Shown here one piece after another: positions 1-11,458 of a stretch of 64,000 bases of DNA. Position 1 is the first letter of the stretch, and every line of letters starts with the position of its first letter. The stretch is taken from positions 105,019-169,018 of the forward strand of contig JAPLSH010000009.1 of the NCBI GenBank assembly GCA_026398735.1. Reading direction: 5' to 3'. Made by a program: the position numbers and the translations under genes. The notes below the pieces were generated by a model, which ran no database searches, was not told the origin of the DNA, and saw nothing but the letters and a program-made list of their open reading frames with translations. This stretch comes from Pseudomonadota bacterium (GTDB taxonomy: Bacteria; Pseudomonadota; Gammaproteobacteria; Steroidobacterales; Steroidobacteraceae).

Positions 1-209
1 ACATTGCCCACCACCACCACATCCGGTGCGGGCGAGAGCTGCGCTGCATCAAAGCCCTGAGTAATCTCGATGCCCAGCTGCTCCAGCTGTGTGCTCATCG
101 GCGGATAAACGTTGCGATCCGAACCAGTCACTCGATGACCGGCTGCGCGCGCAATGGCGGCAATACCGCCCATGAAGGTGCCGCAGATGCCCAGAATGTG
201 AACGTGCAT
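1..209 (-). CDS. mpl: Mpl muropeptide ligase, N-terminal part (partial)
   Basis: Only about the first 69 codons are in the window; the gene continues past base 1. The product begins MHVHILGICGTFMGG, the glycine-rich nucleotide-binding start of UDP-N-acetylmuramate:L-alanyl-gamma-D-glutamyl-meso-diaminopimelate ligase, followed by the family stretch GSDRNVYPPMST. Mpl ligates recycled murein tripeptide to UDP-MurNAc in the cytoplasm, saving de novo peptide synthesis. MurC shares the fold, but the HILGICGTFMGG start is the Mpl form. The start is the ATG ending at base 209, 11 bp after the stop of the upstream membrane-protein gene on the same strand, so the two are probably co-transcribed. Confidence 0.92.
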   Translation of the reverse strand, partial: MHVHILGICGTFMGGIAAIARAAGHRVTGSDRNVYPPMSTQLEQLGIEITQGFDAAQLSPAPDVVVVGN

Positions 210-220
210 TGCCTAGCGCC

Positions 221-769
221 TTAAGTGGCAACGCCGCCGGACTGCAACAGCAGGGCCAGCAACTGGCCCAGCAGAGCCAACGCAAACACCACACCTATGC
301 ATGCAGACACGGTCCATTCAGTTGCCGAACGAATGATGCGCACGTTGACGACGATGGTCCAAATGGCCAGCGCCAGCATCAGCAGGGTGACGGGCACCTG
401 CCAGGGTGAGTCCTGGCCGTAACTGCGATACAGCGACAAACCACTCATCAAAACAGGCGCGGCAACGGCCTGAAAACCAAACAGGGCGGCCGCTGTTTGC
501 GCGAACCGCTCAGGACGCCCGACAGCCCGCAGTAACAGCCGGTAACAGGTCAGCGTAAACGCACAGTCGATGAGCACTAGCAGCAGGCTGTTGTCGACAT
601 CTTTGAGCAACACGCTGCCCAATAGCAGACTCACCAGCACATAGGCAGCAACGGTGGCAGGCAGCAGCCGGGGCGACGCAGGCAGGTCTTGCGGACCTGC
701 CTTGAGCAGCGCAATGCGGACGTACAACAAAATCGGGTGCGGGGCGTCTGCCCCGGGTGCGTCAATCAC
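221..769 (-). CDS. Small integral membrane protein, possibly Yip1-like
   Basis: The predicted 182-residue protein has a polar N-terminus of about 30 residues, then four to five hydrophobic segments (for example around PATVAAYVLVSLLLGSVLL, VPVTLLMLALAIWTIVV and ACIGVVFALALLGQLLALLL). That makes it a multi-pass inner-membrane protein. The overall shape resembles small Yip1-family proteins, but no diagnostic motif is visible and the function is unknown. The open frame extends further upstream, even into the divergent MATE gene; I chose the GTG at 769 because the residues before it look like non-coding sequence. It lies 11 bp before mpl on the same strand. Confidence 0.65.
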   Translation of the reverse strand: MIDAPGADAPHPILLYVRIALLKAGPQDLPASPRLLPATVAAYVLVSLLLGSVLLKDVDNSLLLVLIDCAFTLTCYRLLLRAVGRPERFAQTAAALFGFQAVAAPVLMSGLSLYRSYGQDSPWQVPVTLLMLALAIWTIVVNVRIIRSATEWTVSACIGVVFALALLGQLLALLLQSGGVAT

Positions 770-849
770 GGTATCTCGGGGGTCTGGATCGGTTGGGCTA
801 TCATGCCCTGCTTTAACGTGACAGTGCATCCGCAGGGCATGAATCGGGC

Positions 850-2223
850 ATGAAAACGGACCTGCGACTGCACGGCGGCCACCGCCAGATTCTGGGGATG
901 GCACTGCCCATTGCCGGCTCCCTGCTGGTTCCGCAACTCAACTTCATCACCAACAACATCTTCCTGGGTGGCCTGGGACAGCGCGAACTGGCATTAGCCG
1001 GCATCACCGGCGTTTATTACCTGCTGTTTGCCGCGCTGGGCCAAGGCCTGCACAGCGGTGTGCAGTCGTTGCTATCACGCCGTGCCGGCGAGGATCGCAT
1101 CAGCAGCATCGGCACACTGTACCGTCAGGGCCTGTGGCTCTCGGCGCTGCTGGGGTTGGCCGGGGCGCTGCTTACCGTGGCAGTGGCGCCCGCGTTGTTG
1201 CGCTGGGCGATGGCAGATGCCGCCGATGCAGCAACGGCCGCGCACTTTCTGCAAATACGCATCTGGGGTTTGCCGCTGCTGTATGCGTATCAAGCTCAGA
1301 GCGCTCTGCTGGTGGGTACCAACCGCAGCCATTTGCTGGTGATCGGTACTGCCATTGAAACACTGTGCAACATCGTGCTCGATTACGCGCTCATCTATGG
1401 GCACTTTGGTCTGCCGGCACTGGGCTTTGACGGTGCCGCCGTGGCCAGTGTGTTGGCCGAAGGCCTGGGGTTAGTGGTGGCAGTGTCGGTCGTGCGCTGG
1501 TGTGGACTGCGCGCATGGCTGCGCCAACACGCGCAAGTCACAACGCGCCTGAGCTGGCATGGCGACGATGGTGTGGCAGCCATCCTGCGGCAGTCGGGGC
1601 CGCTGATCCTGCAGTTCTCGGCAAGCTTGGCGGGCTGGGAATACTTCTACGTACTGGTCGAGCACCAGGGGCACTTGGCACTGGCCGTTTCTAACGCGAT
1701 GCGCAATATCTTCGGCGTGGTCGGCTGTCTGAGCTGGGCGTTTGCCTCGGTGGCCAATACGATGGTCAGCAACCTTGTCGGTCAAGGTCGGCACAGTCAG
1801 GTTATGGCGCTTACGCTGCGACTAGCCAACTGGAATCTGCTGCTAAGCGGCGTGCTGTGTTTGCTGCTTAACGTGGCGCCAGAGACCATCTTGTCAGTCT
1901 ATGGGCAAGGTGATGCGTTCGTTACTGCGGCCACGCCGGTGCTGCGTGTAGTGACTGTTGCGATGCTGCTGATGGCGGTGACTGTGGTGTGGATGAACGC
2001 GGTGACAGGCACCGGCAACACGCGGGTCAATCTGTATACTGAATTGGTCGCGATCAGCGCGTACTGCATACATGTTTGGGTAGTGCTCGAAACTTGGCAT
2101 CTGCCCATCGTCTGGGGCTGGGCCGGTGAATGGCTCTACTGGATCATCCTGCTGGTCCCCTCTTATTTCTACATGCGCAGCGGCCGCTGGATCAGCCGCA
2201 CCGCGCCGGAATCTTCATCATGA
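850..2223 (+). CDS. MATE-family multidrug/toxin efflux transporter
   Basis: This 457-residue protein has the roughly twelve hydrophobic segments and the internal two-fold layout of MATE (MatE domain) antiporters, with the early stretch ILGMALPIAGSLLVPQLNFI typical of the first helix. Members export cationic drugs or metabolites across the inner membrane using H+ or Na+ gradients. Its length is normal for the family (440-480). The start ATG at 850 is followed directly by a Lys/Asp-containing cytoplasmic end. Its stop overlaps the rnd start (ATGA), so the two genes are translationally coupled. The substrate is unknown. Confidence 0.9.
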   Translation: MKTDLRLHGGHRQILGMALPIAGSLLVPQLNFITNNIFLGGLGQRELALAGITGVYYLLFAALGQGLHSGVQSLLSRRAGEDRISSIGTLYRQGLWLSALLGLAGALLTVAVAPALLRWAMADAADAATAAHFLQIRIWGLPLLYAYQAQSALLVGTNRSHLLVIGTAIETLCNIVLDYALIYGHFGLPALGFDGAAVASVLAEGLGLVVAVSVVRWCGLRAWLRQHAQVTTRLSWHGDDGVAAILRQSGPLILQFSASLAGWEYFYVLVEHQGHLALAVSNAMRNIFGVVGCLSWAFASVANTMVSNLVGQGRHSQVMALTLRLANWNLLLSGVLCLLLNVAPETILSVYGQGDAFVTAATPVLRVVTVAMLLMAVTVVWMNAVTGTGNTRVNLYTELVAISAYCIHVWVVLETWHLPIVWGWAGEWLYWIILLVPSYFYMRSGRWISRTAPESSS

Positions 2224-3317
2224 GCACACGCCCCCTCACCGGCGCAGATACACAGCAATTGGCCGACTTGGCCACAGAGCTGGAGCAGTCTGCCGTCATC
2301 GGACTCGATACCGAGTTTCTGCGCGAACGCACCTACCGGGCGCAACTGTGTCTGGTGCAACTGGCGACAGACCGCGACTGTTACCTGGTGGATCCGCTGG
2401 GCAACACGCAGCTATCCGTGCTGCAACCGGCGCTGGCCTCATTGCAGTCCGTCAAAATTTTGCACGCAGCGCGTCAGGATCTTGAAGTGCTGTTTCCGGC
2501 GTTCGGTAGCGTGGGCAATGTGTTCGATACGCAAGTGGCTGCCGGCTTGGCTGGTATGCCGGCACAGGTCGGGTATGCCGATCTGGTCAAACGATTGCTT
2601 GGCATAGAGCTGGACAAATCACATACGCGCACCGACTGGTCGCGCCGACCGCTCAGCGCTGCACAGCTGATGTATGCCGCAGAAGATGTACGCCATCTGG
2701 CGCCGCTGCGGCAGTTGCTGCTGGAACAATTGGACAAGCTCGGTCGTGTCAGTTGGCTCGACGAAGAACTGCTTGGGCTGGTAGCTGGCGACAGCCTGTT
2801 CGTTGATCCGGACCGTGCTTGGGAAAGACTCAAAGGCATTGCAGAACTGGATGAAGACCGCCAACGCCTGGCGCGCCTGCTTGCAGCCTGGCGTGAACGG
2901 CGCGCTTCAGACAGAGACCGCCCGCGCTCTTGGATACTCGATGACACCGGGCTGCGCGCTTTGGTGGCGCAGGTACCACGCACTGCAGTAGCACTGGCAC
3001 AACTGCCGGAACTTGCACCGGGCTTCATCGAGCACAGTGGCAGTGAGATTCTCGCGCTGATTGATAGTGCACAACTGCCTGCGGCGCTGCCGCCATTACC
3101 CGGGCGCACGCGACCGGATGCAGATGCCACTGCGCGCCTTAAGAAGCTATCTGGAGTGGTGAGCGAGGTGGCTGCGGCACTGGGCCTTGGCAGCGAGATT
3201 CTCGCGACGCGCCGCGACCTGGAACAGGTCGCGGGCGGCAACGCAGGAGCTGCCCCGCTGCGCGGCTGGCGTCGCGCCGCTATAGGCGACGCATTGCTGG
3301 CTGCACTGCGGGGCTGA
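2220..3317 (+). CDS. rnd: Ribonuclease D
   Basis: The 365-residue protein has the DEDD 3'-5' exonuclease signature: Exo I GLDTEFLRERTY, Exo II around ILHAARQDLEVL, and Exo III with the Y-x(3)-D form MYAAEDVRHLAPL. An HRDC-type helical region (LARLLAAWRERRA) and a further C-terminal helical part follow. RNase D trims 3' ends of tRNA precursors and other small RNAs in the cytoplasm. An in-frame upstream extension exists, but the ATG at 2220 overlaps the stop of the MATE gene by four bases (ATGA), which fixes the start. It converges on adk with only four bases between the stops and no evident terminator. Confidence 0.95.
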   Translation: MSTRPLTGADTQQLADLATELEQSAVIGLDTEFLRERTYRAQLCLVQLATDRDCYLVDPLGNTQLSVLQPALASLQSVKILHAARQDLEVLFPAFGSVGNVFDTQVAAGLAGMPAQVGYADLVKRLLGIELDKSHTRTDWSRRPLSAAQLMYAAEDVRHLAPLRQLLLEQLDKLGRVSWLDEELLGLVAGDSLFVDPDRAWERLKGIAELDEDRQRLARLLAAWRERRASDRDRPRSWILDDTGLRALVAQVPRTAVALAQLPELAPGFIEHSGSEILALIDSAQLPAALPPLPGRTRPDADATARLKKLSGVVSEVAAALGLGSEILATRRDLEQVAGGNAGAAPLRGWRRAAIGDALLAALRG

Positions 3318-3321
3318 GCCC

Positions 3322-4296
3322 TTACTTGGCCTTGGCGGGGGCCTTCTTAGCAGCCTTTTTAGCAGCCTTCTTGGCAGCCTTCTTGGCTACCTTCTTGGCG
3401 GCTTTCTTAGCAACGGTCTTCTTGGCGGCCTTTTTGGCAGCCTTCTTTGCGGTCTTCTTCACTGATTTCCTCTTAGTCTTCTTGACGGTTACAACGGCTG
3501 CTTTCTTGGCAGCCTGCTTCGACACTTTAACAGCAACTTTCCTTGAAGCGGACTTCGCTGCTTTCTTGGCAGCTTTCTTGGCCGTCTTCTTCGCTGTCTT
3601 CTTGGCTGTCTTCTTGGCCACTTTCTTCTTGGCTTTGGGCACTGGCTTCAATGCTGCAACCAGCAATGCAGTGATGGCATCAACGTTGCCCTGTGCATTG
3701 ATGCTGCGCAGCAAGCGGCGCGCTTGGTAGAAGCCAACCAACGGACGCGTCTGCTCCTCAAACACCTGCAAACGCCGCGCAACTGTGGCCTCAGTGTCAT
3801 CAGGACGCTGAAACAATTCGGGACGGTCCACACACTTATCGCAGCGCTGCTCACTGCCAGCAGGCATTGAATGGATATTGAATACGCTGCCGCACTTGGG
3901 GCAACTGCGGCGACCTGAAATGCGACGTGTGAGTTCGGCGTAATCGACCTCCATCAATACGACGCGTGTCAGCGGCTGACCGATTTGGGCCAGCAACTGC
4001 TCGAGCGCCGCCGCCTGCACCAAGTTGCGCGGAAAGCCATCGAGGATAAAACCCTTGGCAGCATCCGGCTCGGCAAGGCGCTCGCGAATAACGCCCAACA
4101 TGATCGAGTCATCGACCAGCTTGCCGGCCTTCATGACCTCACCGGCCACGACACCCAGCGGCGTACCGCGCGCCACAGCAGAGCGCAGCAAATCGCCAGT
4201 GGATATTTGCGGAATGCCAAAGCGTGTTACGAGCCGCTGTGATTGCGTGCCTTTACCCGAGCCCGGTGCGCCGAGCAGAACAATGCGCGTGGTCAT
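3322..4296 (-). CDS. adk: Adenylate kinase with C-terminal histone-H1-like Lys/Ala tail
   Basis: The 324-residue product is an adenylate kinase (ATP + AMP = 2 ADP) fused to a basic tail. Residues 1 to about 215 hold the P-loop GAPGSGKGTQ, the AMP-site stretch ISTGDLLR, the FILDGFPRN motif and a LID with four cysteines (CPKC and CDKC), which suggests a zinc-type LID. From about residue 219 to the end, some 105 residues are almost only K, A, T and V in AKKAAKK-type repeats, like AlgP/AlgR3 or histone H1 tails; ordinary bacterial Adk is 180-220 residues. The start ATG at 4296 is preceded by GGGAG. The reading frame is continuous through the repeats. Confidence 0.93.
   Translation of the reverse strand: MTTRIVLLGAPGSGKGTQSQRLVTRFGIPQISTGDLLRSAVARGTPLGVVAGEVMKAGKLVDDSIMLGVIRERLAEPDAAKGFILDGFPRNLVQAAALEQLLAQIGQPLTRVVLMEVDYAELTRRISGRRSCPKCGSVFNIHSMPAGSEQRCDKCVDRPELFQRPDDTEATVARRLQVFEEQTRPLVGFYQARRLLRSINAQGNVDAITALLVAALKPVPKAKKKVAKKTAKKTAKKTAKKAAKKAAKSASRKVAVKVSKQAAKKAAVVTVKKTKRKSVKKTAKKAAKKAAKKTVAKKAAKKVAKKAAKKAAKKAAKKAPAKAK
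3325..3640 (-). repeat. Lys/Ala-rich low-complexity coding repeat in adk
   Basis: On the plus strand this stretch is a run of TTCTTGGC(A/T/C)-type units, reading on the minus strand as repeated Ala-Lys-Lys codons (GCC/GCT AAG AAG). Units are degenerate in third positions and interspersed with Thr, Val and Ser. The repeats make the tail of the adenylate kinase. Slippage at such units could vary tail length between strains; that is inference. Confidence 0.85.
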
Positions 4297-4399
4297 AACC
4301 AATCTCCCAAACATAATGGCCGCGTACGGCAGCCTTCTGGCACAGTACCGGCCAAGTCTTAACGGGTCAAACCAGCCTTTCTTCGCACTGGAGCGCCGC

Positions 4400-5695
4400 A
4401 TGAGCAACAAGTCCACTGCAACTCGCCGCAAAACACCGCCGCGTAACGCATTCTACGCGCAGTCCGGCGGTGTTACCGCAGTCATCAACGCGTCTGCTGC
4501 TGGCGTCATCGAGACGGCTCGACGCTATCCACGCCAAATCGGCACCGTGTATGCGGGCCGTCACGGCATCATCGGTGCACTCACCGAAGACCTCATCGAC
4601 ACCAGCCTCGAGTCACCGGCAACCATTAAAGCGCTGCGGCACACGCCTTCCGGTGCATTCGGTTCAGCTCGATTCAAGCTCAAGGGACTGGAGCAAAATC
4701 GCGCCGAGTACGAGCGCCTCATTGAGGTATTTCGTGCGCATGACATCGGCTACTTCTTCTACAACGGCGGCAACGACTCGATGGACACCGCACTCAAGGT
4801 GTCGCAAATCGGCGAAGCGCTGGGTTATCCGATCACCTGCGTGGGCATCCCCAAGACAGTAGACAACGACCTGCCTCTGACCGATTGCTGCCCGGGCTTC
4901 GGCTCTGTGGCCAAGTACATTGCGGTCTCGACGCGCGAAGCGGCTATGGACGTAGCGTCCATGGCCCGCACATCCACCAAAGTGTTCGTGCTGGAAGTCA
5001 TGGGCCGTCATGCCGGCTGGATTGCTGCAGCAGGTGGTCTTGCAGGCAGCAAGGCCAGTGATGCACCCCATGTCATCCTGTTTCCCGAGATCGCCTTCGA
5101 CAAGCCTGCGTTCCTGGCCAAGGTAAAACACAGCGTCGATACCAACGGCTACTGCGTGATCGTCGTTTCTGAGGGCACTCACTACGCCGATGGACGCTTT
5201 CTTGCTGAAGCAGGCACCCGCGATGCATTCGGCCATGCGCAGCTGGGAGGCGTCGGGCCGGTAGTGGCCAACATGGTCAAAGAAGAGCTCGGCTACAAGT
5301 ATCACTGGGCAGTGGCCGACTATCTGCAGCGCGCCGCACGTCACATCGCCTCAAAGGTGGATGTCGAACAAGCCTATGCGGTGGGCAAGGCGGCGGTGGA
5401 GTTCGCGATTGCTGGTCGTAACGCAGTAATGCCGGCCATCATCCGCAAGTCTTCCAAGCCGTATCGCTGGAGCATAGAGGCTGTGCCGCTGGCGGCTGTG
5501 GCCAACGTCGAGAAAACCGTGCCACGCAACTTCATCACGGCTGACGGCTTCGGCATCACGGCGGCCTGCCGTCGTTATCTGGAGCCGCTGATCGCAGGCG
5601 AAGACTATCCGCCCTACAAAAACGGTCTGCCCGACTATGTGCGCATCAAGGGCAAATCGGTACGGCGCAAACTCAAGACAACCTGGAAGCTGTGA
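4400..5695 (+). CDS. pfp: Pyrophosphate-dependent 6-phosphofructokinase
   Basis: The 431-residue protein is a phosphofructokinase that interconverts fructose-6-phosphate and fructose-1,6-bisphosphate in the cytoplasm. Two positions point to PPi rather than ATP as phosphoryl donor: the GGNDS loop, with Asp where ATP enzymes have Gly (GGDGS), and PKTVDND, with Lys where ATP enzymes have Gly (PGTIDND). The start FYAQSGGVTAVINAS fits the proteobacterial PPi-PFK group. The open frame runs far upstream into the divergent adk, but the ATG at 4400 gives the normal family start. An outer-membrane-type gene and then hppA follow on the same strand, so both PPi-using enzymes are close together. Confidence 0.92.
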   Translation: MSNKSTATRRKTPPRNAFYAQSGGVTAVINASAAGVIETARRYPRQIGTVYAGRHGIIGALTEDLIDTSLESPATIKALRHTPSGAFGSARFKLKGLEQNRAEYERLIEVFRAHDIGYFFYNGGNDSMDTALKVSQIGEALGYPITCVGIPKTVDNDLPLTDCCPGFGSVAKYIAVSTREAAMDVASMARTSTKVFVLEVMGRHAGWIAAAGGLAGSKASDAPHVILFPEIAFDKPAFLAKVKHSVDTNGYCVIVVSEGTHYADGRFLAEAGTRDAFGHAQLGGVGPVVANMVKEELGYKYHWAVADYLQRAARHIASKVDVEQAYAVGKAAVEFAIAGRNAVMPAIIRKSSKPYRWSIEAVPLAAVANVEKTVPRNFITADGFGITAACRRYLEPLIAGEDYPPYKNGLPDYVRIKGKSVRRKLKTTWKL

Positions 5696-5699
5696 AGCC

Positions 5700-6488
5700 A
5701 TGCCGCGGGGCCTGTGGCTTGGCGCGCTGGCGCTACTGCCACTGACCACCGTCTGTGCCGACCCAGCGCCACTGCGGCCTGAAGAGTTGTCGCCCGCCAG
5801 CTATGCCTTCGCGCACGAACTGGGCTCAGGCGTGTACGAATCAGGCGGACATGCCTTGCAGGTCTATCGCATCCCGCTGGCCTTCGAGATGGGTACTTGG
5901 CGGCTGACCCTGCCAGTAACAGTGGGCCTGCTGGATTTTCGCAGTAGCGACGTGCTGCAGCTGAACATGCCTTCGGGACTGGGCTCCGTGAGCTTGGTGC
6001 CGGGCATCGAAAAGGACTACCGCCCCACAGGCAACTGGACAATCACGCCGTTTGCCAAAGCCGGCTACACGCGCAGCTCCAGCCAGGCGCCGGATGCTGT
6101 GCAGTTTGGCACCGGCGTACGCAGTCGCATCAACTACGCCTTCGGTGATGTCTTTACGGAGTTCAATGTGGCAGCTGCGGTGCTGCGTGGGGATACACCC
6201 GAAGATCACTTCGTGCGGCTGCGCAACGGTGTGGAGCGCGTGCTCAATCCGTTGCCCAACAGCCTGTGGCGCTTTGCCCCTTGGGTCCAGATAGATATGT
6301 ATTTGCATGCGCCACTCTCGCCGGTCACAGGCAGCCCGGCGCAAAACGTCCAAAGCACCGTGGGCATTTCCGCGTTCGAACAGACCGAGCGTCGCCTGCT
6401 GGGCATCAAGATGCCGGCACTAGGCGTCGCGTATCGAATCGCCGGCGATCAGTCCGGCTGGTATCTGGCTTTCGGCCGGCCTTTCTGA
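5700..6488 (+). CDS. Exported beta-barrel-like protein of unknown function
   Basis: The 262-residue protein begins with a short signal peptide ([16 protein letters not shown], cleavage near AD). The rest is rich in alternating hydrophobic and polar stretches with many aromatic residues and ends in FGRPF, a terminal Phe typical of outer-membrane barrels. I infer an outer-membrane or periplasmic location and do not recognise a family. The start is four bases after the pfp stop and before hppA, so it is probably co-transcribed with pfp. Nothing in it suggests a role in PPi metabolism. Confidence 0.7.
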   Translation: MPRGLWLGALALLPLTTVCADPAPLRPEELSPASYAFAHELGSGVYESGGHALQVYRIPLAFEMGTWRLTLPVTVGLLDFRSSDVLQLNMPSGLGSVSLVPGIEKDYRPTGNWTITPFAKAGYTRSSSQAPDAVQFGTGVRSRINYAFGDVFTEFNVAAAVLRGDTPEDHFVRLRNGVERVLNPLPNSLWRFAPWVQIDMYLHAPLSPVTGSPAQNVQSTVGISAFEQTERRLLGIKMPALGVAYRIAGDQSGWYLAFGRPF

Positions 6489-6594
6489 CTATAGTCCCGC
6501 GCCCCTGCCGGGACGCCTGTCGGCACTTCCACCGACGGCGTCACGCAACGGGCAAATTATTAAAACCGGGGTTTATTGCGGGAGGTCTGCCTGG

Positions 6595-8630
<2,036 letters not shown>

Positions 8631-8631
<1 letters not shown>

Positions 8632-9071
8632 TGATCCGCCGAACGCTACCGGCCCTGCTGGCTGCCTCGATGCTCGTTGCCTGTGCGACGACATCAGGCA
8701 GCAATCAGGTGCCGGACGCGCCGGTCCAGAACACACTCTGGAAGCTGCAGCGCCTCGCGAGTCAACCCGCGACGGCGCCTGCACCAGCACAGCGTCAGGT
8801 AGACCTGCTGCTACATATCGATGGCAACCGCAGCACCGGCAACGGTGGCTGCAACCGCTATAACGGCACCTATACCCTCAAGGGCAAAACGCTACGCTTC
8901 GGGCCTCAGGCAACCACGCGCATGGCCTGTGATGCAGGCATGGATCGCGAACAGGCCTTTTTAACGATGCTGGATCGCACTGCCACATGGCGTATCAAGG
9001 GCGATCATCTTTGGCTGGTGGATGCAGCCGGCAAAACGCTGGCGGAATTCGACGCGCTATATCTGCGCTAG
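8631..9071 (+). CDS. META/HslJ-domain lipoprotein
   Basis: The 146-residue protein starts with a lipoprotein signal ending in the lipobox LVAC (Cys18), then a linker. A META-domain follows (NTLWKLQRL, then GGCNRYNGTYTLKGKTLRFG and TRMACDAGMDREQAFL), as in HslJ and secreted META proteins, which are associated with stress or heat responses and novobiocin tolerance. It is probably anchored to the outer membrane facing the periplasm. Its ATG overlaps the hppA stop (TAATG), indicating translational coupling. The biochemical function of META domains is not established. Confidence 0.87.
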
Positions 9072-9092
9072 CGGCCCCAGCCGCGCGGCCAC

Positions 9093-11390
9093 TCAGGCCG
9101 CCAAGGTCAGCGACAAGGGTCGTGGCCGTCCCACAGCAAAACCCTGCAGGTAATCGATGCCCATCGCCCGGGCAGTGTCCATCGCAGCCACATCTTCGAC
9201 TTGCTCGGCAATCAACTTGAAGTTGAGTGTGCGCGCCATCTTGACCATGGCAGTGACCATGGCCTGATTGACGCTGTCGCGAGCCAGGTTGCGCATGAAT
9301 GAACCATCGATCTTCAGATAGTCGATGGGCAGGTTCTTGAGGTTCGAGAACGAACCCAGGTTGCTGCCGAAATCGTCCAACGCAAACTGACTGCCCAGAC
9401 CATGCAGCACACCGACAAAGCGCTTGGCGTGATCAGGATTGGCAACCACCGCAGCTTCGGGCAATTCAAAACACACCTGCGCCGGATTAACTCCAGTGCG
9501 ATCGAAGCAGTCGACCACAAACTCTAAAAACTGCGCATCGGCCAAGGTCTGCGCTGAAATGTTTAGAGCCAGACTGCGGCCGGGTTCCAAATCGATGGCG
9601 CCGCGACCCATGGCCATCAGCGTGGACTGCACGACCCAGCGATCGATCAGCCCCATCAAACGATAGCGTTCGGCAGCGCGCAAAAAATCCTGCGGCGGCA
9701 CTTCACGACCACTGTCATCCGCCAAGCGCACCAGCACTTCCATGCACGGACCACCCTGCACATGACTGTAGGAGGAGACGATGGGCTGCCAATACAGGCG
9801 AAACAGGTTCTCGCGGATAGCTGTCTGCAAGGTCTGCAGCCAATGGATCTCGCCGCTCTGGCGCGCCACCACTTCATCGCGTGCCGAATACACTGCAACG
9901 CACCCGGTGCCCTGCTTCTTGGCTACATAGCAGGCCGAATCGGCAGCCGCCAAAGATTCTTCCAGGTTGCCGCTGTCGCGCGCCAACTCCACCAGACCAA
10001 CGCTGGCGCCGATGGTGAAGATGCGGTCCTTCCACACGAAGCGGTACTCGGCGATGGTGCGCGCCAGATCCTCGGCAATCTGTTGGCCCTTATCCAGCGG
10101 GCAACCCACCAACAGCAGTGCAAACTCGTCGCCACCTAATCTGGCCACGGTGTCTGAATCGCGCACCGCAGAGCGCAACAGCTTGGCCACCTCACGCAAC
10201 ATGGCATCGCCGGCCAAGTGGCCCGCAATATCGTTGACGTTCTTGAAGTGGTCCAAATCCACATAACAGAGCACATGCTTGACCGTGCCGCGCTGTGCAG
10301 CCTGCAGGCTTGCGCTCATGCGCTGCTCAAACTCCGGTCTGTTGACCAGACCCGTCAATGCATCGTGAGTGGCCTGATAGGACATCTGCTGAGTAATGCC
10401 GCGACTCTCTGTCACGTCATGCAGCATCACTACGACGCCGGTAATTTCATCTGCCGCGTTGTCTCGCACGCGGATCGGTGCAGCCGACACTTCAATTGCT
10501 CGTTCTGTGCCATTGGCATGCGCCAACAGCAAGGCGCGGCGCTGCACCACTGTGGAACCGTTGCCATGCAAAGCCAGATCCACCGGATCGGCCAGCAACT
10601 TGCGATCGGTCTCATCAACCAAGCTCACCACTGCACCCAACGTGGCGCCCTTCAAAAACGACAACTCCATGCCCAACAGCCGGCAAGCAGCGGGATTGGC
10701 GTAATCGATTTGGCCTGCCACGTCGGTAGTGAGCACCGCCCCGGCCATTGCCTCTACTGCATTGCGTGCGTGTGAACGCACCGGCGCGACGCCAGCAACA
10801 GCGGGTTGTTCGCCGGAGGGAATCACCTCTACTCCGGTCACCAACAGAGCGCTGCGACCCGCCGTCTGTACCGGGGAGGTGAAAATCTCCAGTCGCGTCA
10901 TTTGTCCTTGGTCACCGAGCAGATCTATTTCATAGCGCTCGGCAACCACTTCGCCGGCCAGCCGCTGGCGCAAATTGTCGGCCACAGGCTGCTTTTGCTC
11001 TGCCACAACCAGCTCGGACAGATGCCGGCCGACCAACTGCTCGGCCGGCAAACCAGCCAGCGCAGCAAATTGCGGGTTGGCGTAGAGAATGGCATCACCA
11101 TGCAACAGCACAATCTCGTGCACGCGCTCGCCGATCTCACGGAACAAATCGCTGCCGACGCTCAAGGTTACTGGCTGCTGCTGCGGTACCACAGCCACTT
11201 CGGTGGACGGCGGCGTGGGCGTCAGTGCGAAGCCGGCAGCAAATTGGGGGATCTCCGGCAGACCAATCTCGCCGTGTAAAGGCTGCTCGGCAAAGGCGCG
11301 CAAGGCCGAACGCTGCCGCAGGCACACCGCCAACAGCACCATCGACAACAGCGATAACCCACCACCCGCAAGCGCGGTGACCGAGACCAT
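9093..11390 (-). CDS. PAS-GGDEF-EAL cyclic-di-GMP signalling protein
   Basis: The 765-residue protein has one N-terminal membrane helix, two PAS-like domains (about residues 75-180 and 210-335), a GGDEF domain and an EAL domain. The GGDEF motif is intact (ARLGGDEFALLL), with RDSD five residues before it as an inhibitory I-site. The EAL domain keeps ExLxR (as EVLVR), NIS, FELPE, DDFG, LKID, AEQVE and GxxxQG, so both synthesis and hydrolysis of c-di-GMP are possible. It is probably an inner-membrane sensor. The downstream end faces the META lipoprotein gene; the promoter region is shared with pcm. Confidence 0.93.
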   Translation of the reverse strand: MVSVTALAGGGLSLLSMVLLAVCLRQRSALRAFAEQPLHGEIGLPEIPQFAAGFALTPTPPSTEVAVVPQQQPVTLSVGSDLFREIGERVHEIVLLHGDAILYANPQFAALAGLPAEQLVGRHLSELVVAEQKQPVADNLRQRLAGEVVAERYEIDLLGDQGQMTRLEIFTSPVQTAGRSALLVTGVEVIPSGEQPAVAGVAPVRSHARNAVEAMAGAVLTTDVAGQIDYANPAACRLLGMELSFLKGATLGAVVSLVDETDRKLLADPVDLALHGNGSTVVQRRALLLAHANGTERAIEVSAAPIRVRDNAADEITGVVVMLHDVTESRGITQQMSYQATHDALTGLVNRPEFEQRMSASLQAAQRGTVKHVLCYVDLDHFKNVNDIAGHLAGDAMLREVAKLLRSAVRDSDTVARLGGDEFALLLVGCPLDKGQQIAEDLARTIAEYRFVWKDRIFTIGASVGLVELARDSGNLEESLAAADSACYVAKKQGTGCVAVYSARDEVVARQSGEIHWLQTLQTAIRENLFRLYWQPIVSSYSHVQGGPCMEVLVRLADDSGREVPPQDFLRAAERYRLMGLIDRWVVQSTLMAMGRGAIDLEPGRSLALNISAQTLADAQFLEFVVDCFDRTGVNPAQVCFELPEAAVVANPDHAKRFVGVLHGLGSQFALDDFGSNLGSFSNLKNLPIDYLKIDGSFMRNLARDSVNQAMVTAMVKMARTLNFKLIAEQVEDVAAMDTARAMGIDYLQGFAVGRPRPLSLTLAA

Positions 11391-11458
11391 ATTCGCCTGA
11401 TACCCCGTTTACGCACCGCTGCTGCGGTTTGCCCTGCCCACCATCGGCTCATTTCAAG

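Noticed and set aside
3325..3640. Possible CRISPR or tandem-repeat array
   Set aside because: Repeats are irregular Ala-Lys-Lys codons in frame with adenylate kinase; there are no uniform spacers.
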